The notes: a model not told the origin generated them from the sequence alone. A DNA stretch of 39,177 nt from Saccharopolyspora_D taberi (GCF_039534165.1 NZ_BAAAUX010000021.1:1-39177), one strand, 5' to 3'; counted from the stretch's first letter, positions 23,756 to 32,327 are shown. Translations and numbers: made by a program.

Positions 23756-26728
23756 ATGGGAATCGTGGCGAAGGTGAACGCACCGGACGTTTTCGGGACC
23801 GCCGAACTGCGGCGGTCCGTGCTCCAGTCGTGGGAGGCGTCGCCGACGCGCTTCCGCGAGGACGCGAACGCGGAGGAGGACCTGCGCCTCGGCGGCTACC
23901 GCGACCGGTTGCTGGTGGAGCTGGCGCAGAACGCGGCGGACGCCGCGGGCGAGGGCGGAGTGCTCCGGGTCCGCGTCGTCGACGGCGAGCTGCGCGTGGC
24001 CAACACCGGCGCGCCGCTGACGGCCGAGGGCGTGGCGGGCCTGGCCTCGCTGCGCGCGTCGGCCAAGCGCGGCAGCGCGGCGGTCGGCCGCTTCGGCGTG
24101 GGCTTCGCGGCCGTGCTCGCGGTGACCGACGAGCCGCGGGTCGTGTCGGCCTCCGGCGGGGTCCTGTTCTCCGCGGAGCGCACCCGGGAGGAAGCCGCGC
24201 GGCTGCCCGGACCGGCCGAGGAGCTGGCGGCCCGCGGCGGAGAGGTGCCGGTGCTGCGGCTGGTGTGGCCGGTCGAGGCCGCGCCGCCGGAGGGCTTCGC
24301 CACCGAGGTCCGGCTGCCGTTGCGGCCCGGGATCGACCCCGAAGCGCTGCTGGCCGCTTTCGCCGAGCAGGCGGCGGATCTGCTGCTGGCGCTGCCCGCG
24401 CTGGCCGAGATCCACATCGGCGAGCAGAGCTGGCGGCGCGAGGACGAGTCGGCGGACCGGCTGGTCGTGCACGGTCCCGGTGGCAGCGAGCGCTGGCTGG
24501 TGCACCGGGGTTCCGGCAGGCTCGCCGAGTCGGAGCTGACCGGGCTCGGCGTCGAGGCCAGGGGCGACACCGCGTGGTGGGCGTGCTGGGCGCTGCCGAT
24601 CGACGCCGACGGCGTCCCGCGGCCCCTGGACCGGGACGTCCTGCACGCGCCGACGCCGACGGACGAACGGCTGTCGCTGCCCGCGCGGCTGCTGGCGGGT
24701 GTGCCGATGGAGGCCGACCGCAGGCGGGTGTCGACGTCGGCGGCGGTCGACGCGATCCTGGTGTTCGCCGCGGAGAGCTACCCGGAGCTGGTCGGCAAGG
24801 TCGCGGCCGAGCACCGGTCGGCGCTGGTCCCGCTGCCGGGCTTCCCGGCGTCCGATGTGGACGACAAGCTGCGGCAGGCGGTGGGCGACCGGCTGCGGGT
24901 GGAGTCCTGGCTGCCGGGTGCGGCGGGCGCGGCGGTCGCCCCGCTGGAGGCGCGGGTGCTCGACCAGCCGCTGCCGGACCTGGTGGAGCTGCTGCGGGAC
25001 TCGGTTCCCGGACTGCTGACCGCCGAGCTTTCCGAGGCGCGCCACAAGAAAGCGCTGAGCGCGCTGGAGGTGGGCCGCCTCGGTGCGGCGGAGCTGGTGC
25101 AGGCGGTCACCGGGCTCGAACGCGAACCCTCGTGGTGGTACCGGCTCTACGAAGCGCTGCGCCCGCTGGTGAGCCAGGATCCCCGCGCCCGTGAGGAGTT
25201 CACGGCGCTGCCGGTCCCGCTCGCCGACGGCCGCACCGTGACGGGCGTGCGGGACGTGCTGCTGAGTTCGGACTCCGACCCCGCGGGCATTCTGTCCACA
25301 CTGGACATCTCTGGGCTGCGCATCGCGCACCCCGACGCGACGCACCCGCTGCTGGAGCAGCTCGGCGCGCACGCGGCGGGACCGGCGGAGCTGCTGGACT
25401 CGCCCGCGTTGGAGGAAGCCGTGCGCAGCAGCGTCACCGACGCGCGGTCCGGTGTGGACACCGGGCGGCTGGCCGAGGCGGTCCTCGGGCTGGTGGAGAA
25501 GGCGCAGCCGCGCGACTGGCTGGGCGCGCTGGCGCTGCCGGACTCCGAAGGCGACTTCCGCCGCGCGGACCAACTCCTGCTGCCCGACGCGGCGCTGCTG
25601 GACGTGCTGTCCGAGGAAGCGCCGCTCGGCGTGCTGGACGCGGACTTCGCGGCGCGCTGGCCCGCCGGGCTGCTGCGCTCGGTCGGTGTCGTCGACTCGT
25701 TTGTGGTGGTCGTCGAGGAGGAGCCCGCCGAGGCGGACGCGGGTTTCGCGGACGCGCAGCAGTGGTGGATCGAGCAGGAGGACGCGCGGCCGGAGCAGTG
25801 GCCCCCGGCCAGGTTCGTCGGCATCAGGGACCTGGACCTGGTCGCCGAGGACGCCTGGCCCGCCGCGATCCGCCTGCTCACCGGCGACGCGGACACCTAC
25901 CGCGCCCTGCAGGACCCGGACGGCTACCCGGCCTGGTGGATCGCGCGGTTCGCCGCGCTGTCCGGCAGGCCGCCGCGCCACTGGCGGCTGCCGGAGGCGG
26001 AGGAGATCGCCGGGATCTACGACCCGGTCCCGGACGTCGGCCTGGACGCGGAACAGCTGCGCCTGGCCGGGGTCCGCGACACCATGCGCGTCGACGACGT
26101 CGACGACGCGATCGACCTGATGGAGCGCCTCGGCGACCCGGACCGCCCGATCCGCGCGGGAACCGCGCTGCGCGCGCACCGCGCGCTGGCCGAGGCGGTG
26201 GCGTGCGCGCTGATCGACCCGGCGGAGATCGACCCGCCGCAGGCGGTGCGATCGGTGTCCGGCGCGGTGGTCAGCGCGGAGCGCGCCGCGGTGCTCGACG
26301 AGCCGTGGATGCTGGGCGTCCTGGACGCGCCGCTGATCGTCTCGGGCGGCAGCCCGGACCAGTACGACGCGGAAGCCCTGGCGGAGCTGTTCGACCTACC
26401 GCTGGCGTCGGAGGAGAACGCCATGCAGGTCCGCGGCCAGGGCCGCACCCAACGCTGGCCGGAGGTCGGCCGCGTGGCCACGACCTGCGAACTCCTGGGC
26501 GTCGTGATCCCGGAAGGCCAGGTCACCCTGCACGACACCCTGCGAGTCCAGACCGCGACGACCGACCACCGCGTGCACTGGTGGGTCGACACCGCAGGCA
26601 ACGTCCACGCCGAGCGAACCCCGGACGGCCTCGGCCGCGCCCTGGCTTGGGCCGCAGGCCGCTGGGGTGAGCGCTTCGCACTCGCCGCACTGCTCGCCGA
26701 TCCGGAGGCCACGACGCTCTTGCGGTGA
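23756..26728 (+). CDS. Sacsin/Hsp90-like GHKL ATPase-domain protein
   Basis: 990 residues. The N-terminal about 220 form a GHKL nucleotide-binding domain: the N-box ELAQNAADAAGEGG (about 57-70), VANTGAPLTAEGVAGLASLR (G1) and GRFGVGFAAVLAVTD (G2, about 117-131). This resembles the sacsin N-terminal ATPase domain and Hsp90. The remaining 750 residues are acidic, Ala/Leu-rich and without recognised domains or membrane segments. It may act as a chaperone-like ATPase; the client is unknown. ATG 23756 starts the protein in my reading, but GTG 23765 is also possible, and neither has a strong ribosome binding site. The frame is open far upstream only as a shadow of DUF3027. Confidence 0.85.
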   Translation: MGIVAKVNAPDVFGTAELRRSVLQSWEASPTRFREDANAEEDLRLGGYRDRLLVELAQNAADAAGEGGVLRVRVVDGELRVANTGAPLTAEGVAGLASLRASAKRGSAAVGRFGVGFAAVLAVTDEPRVVSASGGVLFSAERTREEAARLPGPAEELAARGGEVPVLRLVWPVEAAPPEGFATEVRLPLRPGIDPEALLAAFAEQAADLLLALPALAEIHIGEQSWRREDESADRLVVHGPGGSERWLVHRGSGRLAESELTGLGVEARGDTAWWACWALPIDADGVPRPLDRDVLHAPTPTDERLSLPARLLAGVPMEADRRRVSTSAAVDAILVFAAESYPELVGKVAAEHRSALVPLPGFPASDVDDKLRQAVGDRLRVESWLPGAAGAAVAPLEARVLDQPLPDLVELLRDSVPGLLTAELSEARHKKALSALEVGRLGAAELVQAVTGLEREPSWWYRLYEALRPLVSQDPRAREEFTALPVPLADGRTVTGVRDVLLSSDSDPAGILSTLDISGLRIAHPDATHPLLEQLGAHAAGPAELLDSPALEEAVRSSVTDARSGVDTGRLAEAVLGLVEKAQPRDWLGALALPDSEGDFRRADQLLLPDAALLDVLSEEAPLGVLDADFAARWPAGLLRSVGVVDSFVVVVEEEPAEADAGFADAQQWWIEQEDARPEQWPPARFVGIRDLDLVAEDAWPAAIRLLTGDADTYRALQDPDGYPAWWIARFAALSGRPPRHWRLPEAEEIAGIYDPVPDVGLDAEQLRLAGVRDTMRVDDVDDAIDLMERLGDPDRPIRAGTALRAHRALAEAVACALIDPAEIDPPQAVRSVSGAVVSAERAAVLDEPWMLGVLDAPLIVSGGSPDQYDAEALAELFDLPLASEENAMQVRGQGRTQRWPEVGRVATTCELLGVVIPEGQVTLHDTLRVQTATTDHRVHWWVDTAGNVHAERTPDGLGRALAWAAGRWGERFALAALLADPEATTLLR

Positions 26729-26754
26729 TCGGGTCAGCGGGACACGGGCGTGGG

Positions 26755-27372
26755 TCACTTGGGTGGGCCGAGCTTTTCGAGTGCCTCTGCTGCGACGCCG
26801 TGCACGGCGTTCTCGAGCTCCTCGCGCGGCTTGTTCACTTCCGCTCCGGTGAAGTTTTCTCCTTGGCCGCGATAGTGGACGGTGACCTCGACGTTGGCTT
26901 TCCTGAAGTAGAAGGAACTCGTCTGAACTCCACTTTGGTCGGTGTACCGGACGAACGACTGATCTCCGAGCGCCAGTGGTGGAGGGGCGGCCTGCATCGA
27001 GTGTTCTTGCAACTGGCTGCTGTCCTTGGCCGGTTCGACAGCTGGTGAGCCATCCTGGAGGAGGTGGATCGTGACCTGGACGCGAAGATTCACCAGCACT
27101 ATCTCGCCCCAGCCAGGCGCTGCCCTGCTGTCCCATACGCATGCTTGTGAGGTAGAGGTGCTCTTGGCCTCGGGATCGGGCTCGTCGAAGCCGCTCAGCT
27201 CGGATTCAGCAGGGCCCACGAGGTCGGCTGCGGACGGCGGCCCGACGAGCTGGCACGGATTGGGAAGTTCTCGGTACCCGGGCTCGGCGGGTGCCCGGCC
27301 CGAGCACGAAGCCAGCAGGAATACAGCGATCAGGAGGATTGGGGTACGGGTATTTGCAGTCAGTCTTGGCAC
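26755..27372 (-). CDS. Secreted lipoprotein, DUF3558-like
   Basis: 205 residues. Signal peptide with lipobox LLASC (Cys about 23). The domain has a first Cys in NPCQLV and a second in QACVWD, the spacing and context of DUF3558 lipoproteins (an N-terminal PC and a later CxW). Pairing with ESX-associated genes supports that. GTG 27372 has GAGGA at good spacing. It is the last gene of the minus-strand ESX-like island and its bases are less GC-rich than the core genes around it. The function of DUF3558 lipoproteins is unknown. Confidence 0.75.
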   Translation of the reverse strand: MPRLTANTRTPILLIAVFLLASCSGRAPAEPGYRELPNPCQLVGPPSAADLVGPAESELSGFDEPDPEAKSTSTSQACVWDSRAAPGWGEIVLVNLRVQVTIHLLQDGSPAVEPAKDSSQLQEHSMQAAPPPLALGDQSFVRYTDQSGVQTSSFYFRKANVEVTVHYRGQGENFTGAEVNKPREELENAVHGVAAEALEKLGPPK

Positions 27373-27422
27373 GCTGTGTCCTCGCTCGTCCGGATAGCTG
27401 TGCTGAACATCTTCCGCTTGGC

Positions 27423-27785
27423 TCAGTACCCTGATTCGAGGAAGCTTTGTGGCACCTCGTCGTACTGTTCTGCTTCTCCGGTGGTGGTTGTTCTTGAGCC
27501 GGCGCCGGTGTCTTCGAATTCCAGGTTTTCCGCCGCGCGCCTGGCAGAGGAGTTGGCCGCCATGAATTCATCCATGATGAATTTTTCGCCGCCGCTGGAG
27601 AACGCATCCGGCTCGATGCGGATGTGGTCGACTCGTCCCAATGAATCAACCCACACCGTGACGGCTCCAGAAGGCGAAGTTCCGGAAAACTTCCCTTCCA
27701 GGACGGCTTGTGGGTCTTCCTTGGCTCGCTGCAGGTTCCTGCTGAGCTGATCCATCGCCTGCTCGATCCTGACCTGGGCGTCCAC
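27423..27785 (-). CDS. YbaB/EbfC-family nucleoid-associated-like protein
   Basis: 120 residues. Helix-strand pattern of YbaB: an N-terminal helix (VRIEQAMDQLSRNLQRAKED), then FSGTSPSGAVTVWVDSLGRV and DHIRIEPDAF, then a helix ending in MDEFMAANSSARRAAENLEF. Classical YbaB binds DNA, but in Pseudonocardiales such paralogs often occur in WXG/ESX-type clusters and may instead assist those proteins. GTG 27785 has AGGAG at 6 nt. The upstream gene stops 8 nt before it, so they are co-transcribed. Confidence 0.8.
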   Translation of the reverse strand: MDAQVRIEQAMDQLSRNLQRAKEDPQAVLEGKFSGTSPSGAVTVWVDSLGRVDHIRIEPDAFSSGGEKFIMDEFMAANSSARRAAENLEFEDTGAGSRTTTTGEAEQYDEVPQSFLESGY

Positions 27786-27793
27786 TGCTGCTC

Positions 27794-28459
27794 CTAACCG
27801 GCCTTGAGTGCGTTCACCGTGTCGGTGCACTCTTGGATTACTGCGCTTGCTGCCTTCTGCCGGGTCTCGTTGCCCTTGAGGATGGCGCCTACGAAGGAAA
27901 CTGCGCTGAAAACTGCCGCCAATATTGCGGCGACCAGCGCGACCACTTTGCTGACGGTGGGTTCGGGTATGACGGCTGCGGCCGAAGCAACGCCCACCAG
28001 GGTTGAAATCAGAGCGCCGAATCCGGCGATGGTGGTGATCGTGTCCGCTAGCGTCTCCTCGAGGGCTGAAGCGAGTTTCTTGAGGCTTTCCGCCATCTCC
28101 TCCGCAGGCTCTATCGCCTTCTCGATGGCTTTCCGCAGGGACTCCAGCCGTTCGGTGAACGCTACGAAGTCCCTGCCATGCCATCCCTCAGCGGCGTACG
28201 CCTTCGCATCGTTGATCATCTGCACTGATTGTTCAGCAGCATGCTTGAGACTGCCGGAAACGTCGTCGCCACCCCAGGACTGGTCGGCCACGTTCTTGAT
28301 CCTGGCGATGTCAATCTCTCGAATGGCCACGAGCTGGCCCGTGATCGGGTTCAAGGCCTGTCCTGGCCCTGGTTTTTCGGGGATCATCAGGCAGAGAGTG
28401 TCGAAATCCTTGGTCACCTGCCAGAAGTCACTTGAAACGTGGTCCAGGGGGTTTCTCAA
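27794..28459 (-). CDS. WxG-like protein with C-terminal membrane hairpin
   Basis: 221 residues. The start is TTG 28459, supported by GGAGG about 8 nt upstream; no ATG or GTG fits as well. The N-terminal about 140 residues are helical and contain GWHGRDF, a WxG turn typical of WXG100/ESX substrates, flanked by long helices (SLKHAAEQSVQMINDAKAYA; ERLESLRKAIEKAIEPAEEM). Residues about 137-195 hold two hydrophobic, Gly/Ala-rich segments (TTIAGFGALISTLVGVASAA and VVALVAAILAAVFSAVSFVG), a likely membrane hairpin. This looks like a type VII substrate or toxin-like protein, by inference. Neighbours: YbaB (8 nt) and the 126-aa protein (39 nt). Confidence 0.7.
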   Translation of the reverse strand: MRNPLDHVSSDFWQVTKDFDTLCLMIPEKPGPGQALNPITGQLVAIREIDIARIKNVADQSWGGDDVSGSLKHAAEQSVQMINDAKAYAAEGWHGRDFVAFTERLESLRKAIEKAIEPAEEMAESLKKLASALEETLADTITTIAGFGALISTLVGVASAAAVIPEPTVSKVVALVAAILAAVFSAVSFVGAILKGNETRQKAASAVIQECTDTVNALKAG

Positions 28460-28498
28460 GTGTCCGCCTCCGAGTTGAAGGAAGGTGTTCAGCTCTGG

Positions 28499-28879
28499 TC
28501 AGCCCGGTTTCTGATCGATCTCGCCGCGGAGCCGGTCGAAGTCCTGGCCGGCACGTGCCTCCCTGGCCATGTACTCGCCAGCTGACTTCTTGACGTTGAC
28601 CGCGGTCTCCTCGAGAATCGCTGCCGCGTTCCTGGTGAATTCGTCCACTGCGGCCAGTGCGTCGCGGTAGGATCCCCTGATCTGGGAGGCGATCTCCATG
28701 TGCATCGATTCGAGCGGATTGACGACCCACTGGTCCTCGGTGGGTGGTGGAACTGCGTCTTCGAGTGCCGCGGCGGATTGAAAGTCCGTGCCCTCCGGTC
28801 TGATTGTCGCCACCGCAGCGTGCAGCTTTTGCGATGTGGCGATCATGACCTCATATGTGGCTCTGATGGAGTCATTCAT
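28499..28879 (-). CDS. Helical ESX-cluster protein, 126 aa
   Basis: Begins MNDSIRATYEVMIATSQKLH and is mostly alpha-helical. A Pro-rich turn (AVPPPTEDQWVVNPLES) separates two helical halves, the second running through SYRDALAAVDEFTRNAAAIL. The size and helix-turn-helix form resemble ESX-type small proteins, although no canonical WxG is present. ATG 28879 has AAGGGA upstream. It probably forms a pair with the WxG-like protein 39 nt downstream. Function unknown. The 175-nt gap upstream contains the terminator of the PPE-like gene. Confidence 0.7.
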   Translation of the reverse strand: MNDSIRATYEVMIATSQKLHAAVATIRPEGTDFQSAAALEDAVPPPTEDQWVVNPLESMHMEIASQIRGSYRDALAAVDEFTRNAAAILEETAVNVKKSAGEYMAREARAGQDFDRLRGEIDQKPG

Positions 28880-29006
28880 GGGTTTCCCTTGATCGAATTT
28901 GCAAGGGCACGGTATCCAGAACGAACTGATCTGCGTGGACTGATCGGGCTGGTTCACTCGATCAGGCCAGCGAAGCCTGGAAAGGCTTGTGTTGGGGTGA
29001 GAAAGG

Positions 29007-29041
29007 CGCTGGCCGCGCACCGGAGCGGTGCGCGGCCAGCG
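29007..29041 (-). terminator. Terminator after the PPE-like gene
   Basis: A perfect 15-bp stem (CGCTGGCCGCGCACC on each side) with a 5-nt loop, followed on the minus strand by CCTTTCTC. It separates the PPE-like gene from the downstream 126-aa gene, so the island has at least two transcripts. Confidence 0.8.
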
Positions 29042-29054
29042 GGCGGAGCGGGGG

Positions 29055-30383
29055 TCAGCGGTTCTCGTTGCCCCAGTCGCCCAGGACCGGCGGAGCGACC
29101 TTGGGCAGCCCCAGGTCGTCCCAAGCCTCGTCCGTGTCGATCCAGTACTTGTTCTCGTGCTCCAGGTCCTCTTCGCCCTCCTGGCCACGGCCGCGCGCAC
29201 CCGCGCCGCCCATGGCGCCGGCGCCACCGCGCGCACCCGCGGAACCGGTCGTGCCCGCGGCACCGCCGACGCCACCGAGCCCGCCGATACCGGCACGACC
29301 ACCGGCACCGAGAGCGCTACCGCGTCCGGAACCGAGACCACCGGCGCCACCACGTCCGCCGGAGCCGACGCCGGACCCGGTGCCCGTGCCTCCGCCCGCG
29401 GGCATACCGGGGATGTAGCCGTTGCCGAGGCCAGGCCCGGGGTTCGGACCGGTCCCGCCACCGCCGGTGATGGGGCCGGGGCCGGTGGTGCTCGGGGGCG
29501 TCGACCACGACGACTCGCTGCCGGCCGGCCCCGTCGAGCCGCTACCGCTGGAGCCGCCGCCGGGGAGGCCACCGCCGGAACCGCCGGAGCCACCGGAGCC
29601 ACCGGAGCCCGAACCTGAACCTGACCCGCCGGATCCACCGGAACCTGACCCGAATCCGCTGCCAGAACCGGAACCACCGCTACCGGACCCGCCACCGTCA
29701 CCGATCGGCTGCGTGCTGCCGCCACCACCCGGGTTGGTCGGCGAGCTGATCGTCGGGTTCTGCTGGAACCCGCCGTGACCGGCTTCGAAAGTCGATTCCG
29801 GCGCCATCGGGTAGGTCGGCAGCGACGACGACGTGGCAGCCACGTTGTCGCTGTAGTTGTTGTAGTGCTGCTTGGCTTCTTCGGCCTTGGCGGTCGCTTC
29901 GCGCTCCTGCTTCTGCAGGTCCGTCTCACCGCCGACCAGCCAGGCACCGCCCTTTTCGAGCAGGCTGTCGGTCGCGTCGACCTTCACCGGCTCCGGCATG
30001 CCGTTCTTGACGCCCGAGAAGTTGCCGATCTGCTGCTGCGCGGCTTGCGCGACCTGCTCGGAGACCGTCTTCGAGTCGTCCACGAACTGGACCATCGGCT
30101 TCGTCGAGTTGCCGTGCTGCTCGGCGGCCTGACCGGTCCAGGCGAGCTGGGCGTCGCTGTTGGCCTTGCTCAGGATCTCCGAGACGTCGTTGAACGCCCT
30201 GGCGATGTCGCCCTGCCAGACGTCCACTGCGGTGTGGAGCGGCCCGACGTCCTTGCCGCCGTGGATCTGGCCGTACTTCTCCGGGTGGTTGAACCCGACT
30301 TCCTTCATGATCTCGTCGGTGTTCCCGCTGTCGCTCGGGGCAGCGAGCAGCGTGCCTCCGATGACGAGTGCCGGTAAAACCAC
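29055..30383 (-). CDS. PPE-like/WXG ESX substrate with Gly-Ser-rich region
   Basis: 442 residues. GTG 30383 has a strong ribosome binding site (GGAGGGAGG). After a short hydrophobic N-terminus (VLPALVIGGTLLAAP), residues about 20-170 form a helical bundle with LAWTGQAAEQ, the WxG turn of WXG/PPE proteins, and later helices (EREATAKAEEAKQHYNNYSD). Residues about 205-400 are very low complexity (GSGGSGSGSG, GGAGG). The acidic C-terminus (TDEAWDDLGLPKVAPPVLGD) recalls the conserved tails of Pseudonocardiales PPE-like proteins. It is probably exported by a type VII system encoded elsewhere. EspG, a chaperone of PPE proteins, is encoded upstream in the same cluster. Confidence 0.8.
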   Translation of the reverse strand: MVLPALVIGGTLLAAPSDSGNTDEIMKEVGFNHPEKYGQIHGGKDVGPLHTAVDVWQGDIARAFNDVSEILSKANSDAQLAWTGQAAEQHGNSTKPMVQFVDDSKTVSEQVAQAAQQQIGNFSGVKNGMPEPVKVDATDSLLEKGGAWLVGGETDLQKQEREATAKAEEAKQHYNNYSDNVAATSSSLPTYPMAPESTFEAGHGGFQQNPTISSPTNPGGGGSTQPIGDGGGSGSGGSGSGSGFGSGSGGSGGSGSGSGSGGSGGSGGSGGGLPGGGSSGSGSTGPAGSESSWSTPPSTTGPGPITGGGGTGPNPGPGLGNGYIPGMPAGGGTGTGSGVGSGGRGGAGGLGSGRGSALGAGGRAGIGGLGGVGGAAGTTGSAGARGGAGAMGGAGARGRGQEGEEDLEHENKYWIDTDEAWDDLGLPKVAPPVLGDWGNENR

Positions 30384-30416
30384 GGGGTTCCTCCCTCCTG
30401 CTTCGGTGAGCTGCGG

Positions 30417-31007
30417 TCAGCTCTGGGGCGGGATGTTCTTGATGACCTCGGTGAACACCTTCTCGGCGAAGGCGCACGGGTCGGCGTGCTGGGGAGCGTC
30501 GCTGTTGTAGCGGGTGACGCTCACGAGAACGGTGTCCTCGTCCGAGACTCCGGCTGCTACGCCGCACAGCAGTTCCGCCTGGTTGACCCGCGCTGCGGGG
30601 TAGTTGGCGACCTTGGTCTCGGCGTAGGTCAGGAAGCTGTTCTTGTTCCGCTGGATCCGGGAGAAGCCGCCGCCCTGCTTCGAATCCGGTGCGACCTCGA
30701 TGACCACGGCGTCGTTGGTCCAGGTGCAGCCCTTCTGACCCCATTCGGTGTCGAACGGCGTCGGGGCGCCTCCGCCGCCGAGCTGGGCCAACTGCCCGTC
30801 GGTCAGCAGCTGGCAGCCATCGCTGACGGCCTTGAGGTTCAGCGGCGCCTCGACCTTCAGCGCGGGGTCGGCCGCGTTCGACTCGGACGTGGGGGCGCTG
30901 TCGCCGGTGCCGGGCGGCGTCGTGCTCCCGGAACCACCCTGAGCGCAGGCGGACAGGCTCAAGGCGGCGGCAAGGGACAGGGTGACCAGTACTGGGCGTC
31001 GTAGCAC
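30417..31007 (-). CDS. DUF3558 lipoprotein
   Basis: 196 residues with signal peptide and lipobox LSAC (Cys about 21). A Thr/Ser/Pro linker is followed by the DUF3558 domain: CQLLTDGQLAQLG, KGCTWTND, later ELLCGVAAGVSDEDTVLVSV and HADPCAFAEKVFTEVIKNI. GTG 31007 has AAGGAAGAG upstream. Lies 11 nt from the 124-aa gene and 33 nt from the PPE-like gene, so it is part of one operon. The role of this family near ESX genes is not known. Confidence 0.88.
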   Translation of the reverse strand: MLRRPVLVTLSLAAALSLSACAQGGSGSTTPPGTGDSAPTSESNAADPALKVEAPLNLKAVSDGCQLLTDGQLAQLGGGGAPTPFDTEWGQKGCTWTNDAVVIEVAPDSKQGGGFSRIQRNKNSFLTYAETKVANYPAARVNQAELLCGVAAGVSDEDTVLVSVTRYNSDAPQHADPCAFAEKVFTEVIKNIPPQS

Positions 31008-31018
31008 GTTGCTCTTCC

Positions 31019-31393
31019 TTATGCCTGGCTGGGCGTCGCGGCCTCGTCGGCGGCCTGGTAGTCGCGGAGGGCTGCTTCCAGCTGTGCGATCTGGTGGTTC
31101 AGCCTCTTGATCCCGTCGTTGACGGCTTCGAGCAAGCTGCCCGGTTTGCCACCGGCCATCTGGTTCAGCGCCTTGGTGAGCTGCCCGCTGATCTCGTCCT
31201 CGCCGGGCGGGACGACGATCGTCCCCAGCCGGGTGGCCTTGGGCACGATCGAAGCCAGCTTGTCCCGGGCTTCCTTGTACTGCGTGATCAGTGCCGGGAT
31301 CCTGTCGACGTCGACGGAGAAAGACGCCTGCTGGGCGACGCCACCGGCGTTGACCGCGGTGTGGATCACCGCAGAGCGCGCGCTGTCGAACAC
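31019..31393 (-). CDS. Helical ESX-operon protein, 124 aa
   Basis: Begins MFDSARSAVIHTAVNAGGVA. Mostly helical, with a predicted first helix ALITQYKEARDKLASIVPKA and a second coiled-coil-like stretch LLEAVNDGIKRLNHQIAQLE followed by AALRDYQAADEAA. The size is like that of WXG100 proteins, but I see no WxG motif. GTG 31393 is fixed by AAGGAGG upstream. Operonic with DUF3558 (11 nt) and probably transcribed with EspG, although a 139-nt gap (31394-31532) separates them. Function unknown. Confidence 0.75.
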   Translation of the reverse strand: MFDSARSAVIHTAVNAGGVAQQASFSVDVDRIPALITQYKEARDKLASIVPKATRLGTIVVPPGEDEISGQLTKALNQMAGGKPGSLLEAVNDGIKRLNHQIAQLEAALRDYQAADEAATPSQA

Positions 31394-31532
31394 GTTCCTA
31401 CCTCCTTGTCTTCATACGTCGGTCCATGGTCGCGACCAAGCTTGCCAGGTTTGCAGTCGCATCCGTAGTGCTCGGACGGAACTGGGACCAAGGCCGTTCC
31501 CGCTGGTCGCGGATTCGCCCGTTCGGCCGCGG

Positions 31533-32327
31533 TCACCAGATGACGTCGCGCCTGGTCTCGGTTGCGATCTCGCCGAGGACGCGGGTGAACGTGCTGGTGT
31601 CGGCGCCCGCGAACATGCGCTGGTTGCCGCTGTTGTAGACGGCGGTGCGGCCGGATTCCAGGTCGATGATCCGGATCGTCTGGTCGCCGCGGTGCTCCTT
31701 GCGGCGCGGATCCCAGACCGTGACGCCGATTTCGCCCAGGCCCTGGCGGGGGCCGTCCAGCAGCTGGGTCATCTGCCGCAGCGGGCGGACGTCCGCCCCG
31801 CGGGAGCGCAGGGCCTGCTCGATCGCCTCGTTGTCCGACCTGCCGTGCTTCGACACGTCGGCCATCGCCGCGCGCATTTCGGTCAGGTCGATGCTCAGCG
31901 GGGGGCGGATCCGGGCGGGCTGCAGTTCCGGCAGCACCGCGATCAGCGCCGGGATCATGTCCACCGGGCGGACCTTGTCCAGCACCACGTGATCGCCCTC
32001 GACGATTGTGCGAACCGCGGTCTCTCCCGCCTGGGAAACGCAGGCGCGCAGTTCCGTTCCCTTCTGCGCCGAGAACCGGAGATCGTATTCCAGCGAAACG
32101 TGCGGGTAGATCCCGATCAGTTCGCGGACCCGGTCGTTGATCTCGCCGCCCGGGGTCAGCAGCCCCCGCTGCCTGCACCGTTGCTCCGCCTCCGCGAGCT
32201 GCACCGGGATGTTGTGGAACGGCGTCGCGTAGTTGCTGTAGGAGGCGACCGCCGGTACGCGGTTGATTCCGGACCGATCGGCCAGGACGGCGAATTCGAG
32301 CAGGTCGATATCGATCTTGGACGGCAC
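31533..32327 (-). CDS. EspG-family ESX secretion-associated protein
   Basis: 264 residues. EspG proteins are cytosolic chaperones that bind PE/PPE substrates before type VII export. Features: N-terminal IDIDLLEFAVLADRSGI, then a segment rich in substrate-facing charged residues (AQKGTELRACVSQAGE), and a C-terminal beta-rich part (GEIGVTVWDPRRKEHRGDQ; IRIIDLESGRTAVYN; QRMFAGADTSTFTRVLGEIA). GTG 32327 has GGGGGAG 9 nt upstream and begins the homology; GTG 32345 has no ribosome binding site. It heads the ESX-like island. No EccC, EccB, EccD, EccE or MycP gene is in the window. Confidence 0.85.
   Translation of the reverse strand: MPSKIDIDLLEFAVLADRSGINRVPAVASYSNYATPFHNIPVQLAEAEQRCRQRGLLTPGGEINDRVRELIGIYPHVSLEYDLRFSAQKGTELRACVSQAGETAVRTIVEGDHVVLDKVRPVDMIPALIAVLPELQPARIRPPLSIDLTEMRAAMADVSKHGRSDNEAIEQALRSRGADVRPLRQMTQLLDGPRQGLGEIGVTVWDPRRKEHRGDQTIRIIDLESGRTAVYNSGNQRMFAGADTSTFTRVLGEIATETRRDVIW

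Noticed and set aside
23582..26179. Minus-strand ORF of 865 codons
   Set aside because: Shadow of the sacsin-like gene with third-position bias; no family motif.
26755..32327. Complete type VII secretion locus
   Set aside because: EccB, EccC, EccD, EccE and MycP are all absent from the window; only associated genes are present.
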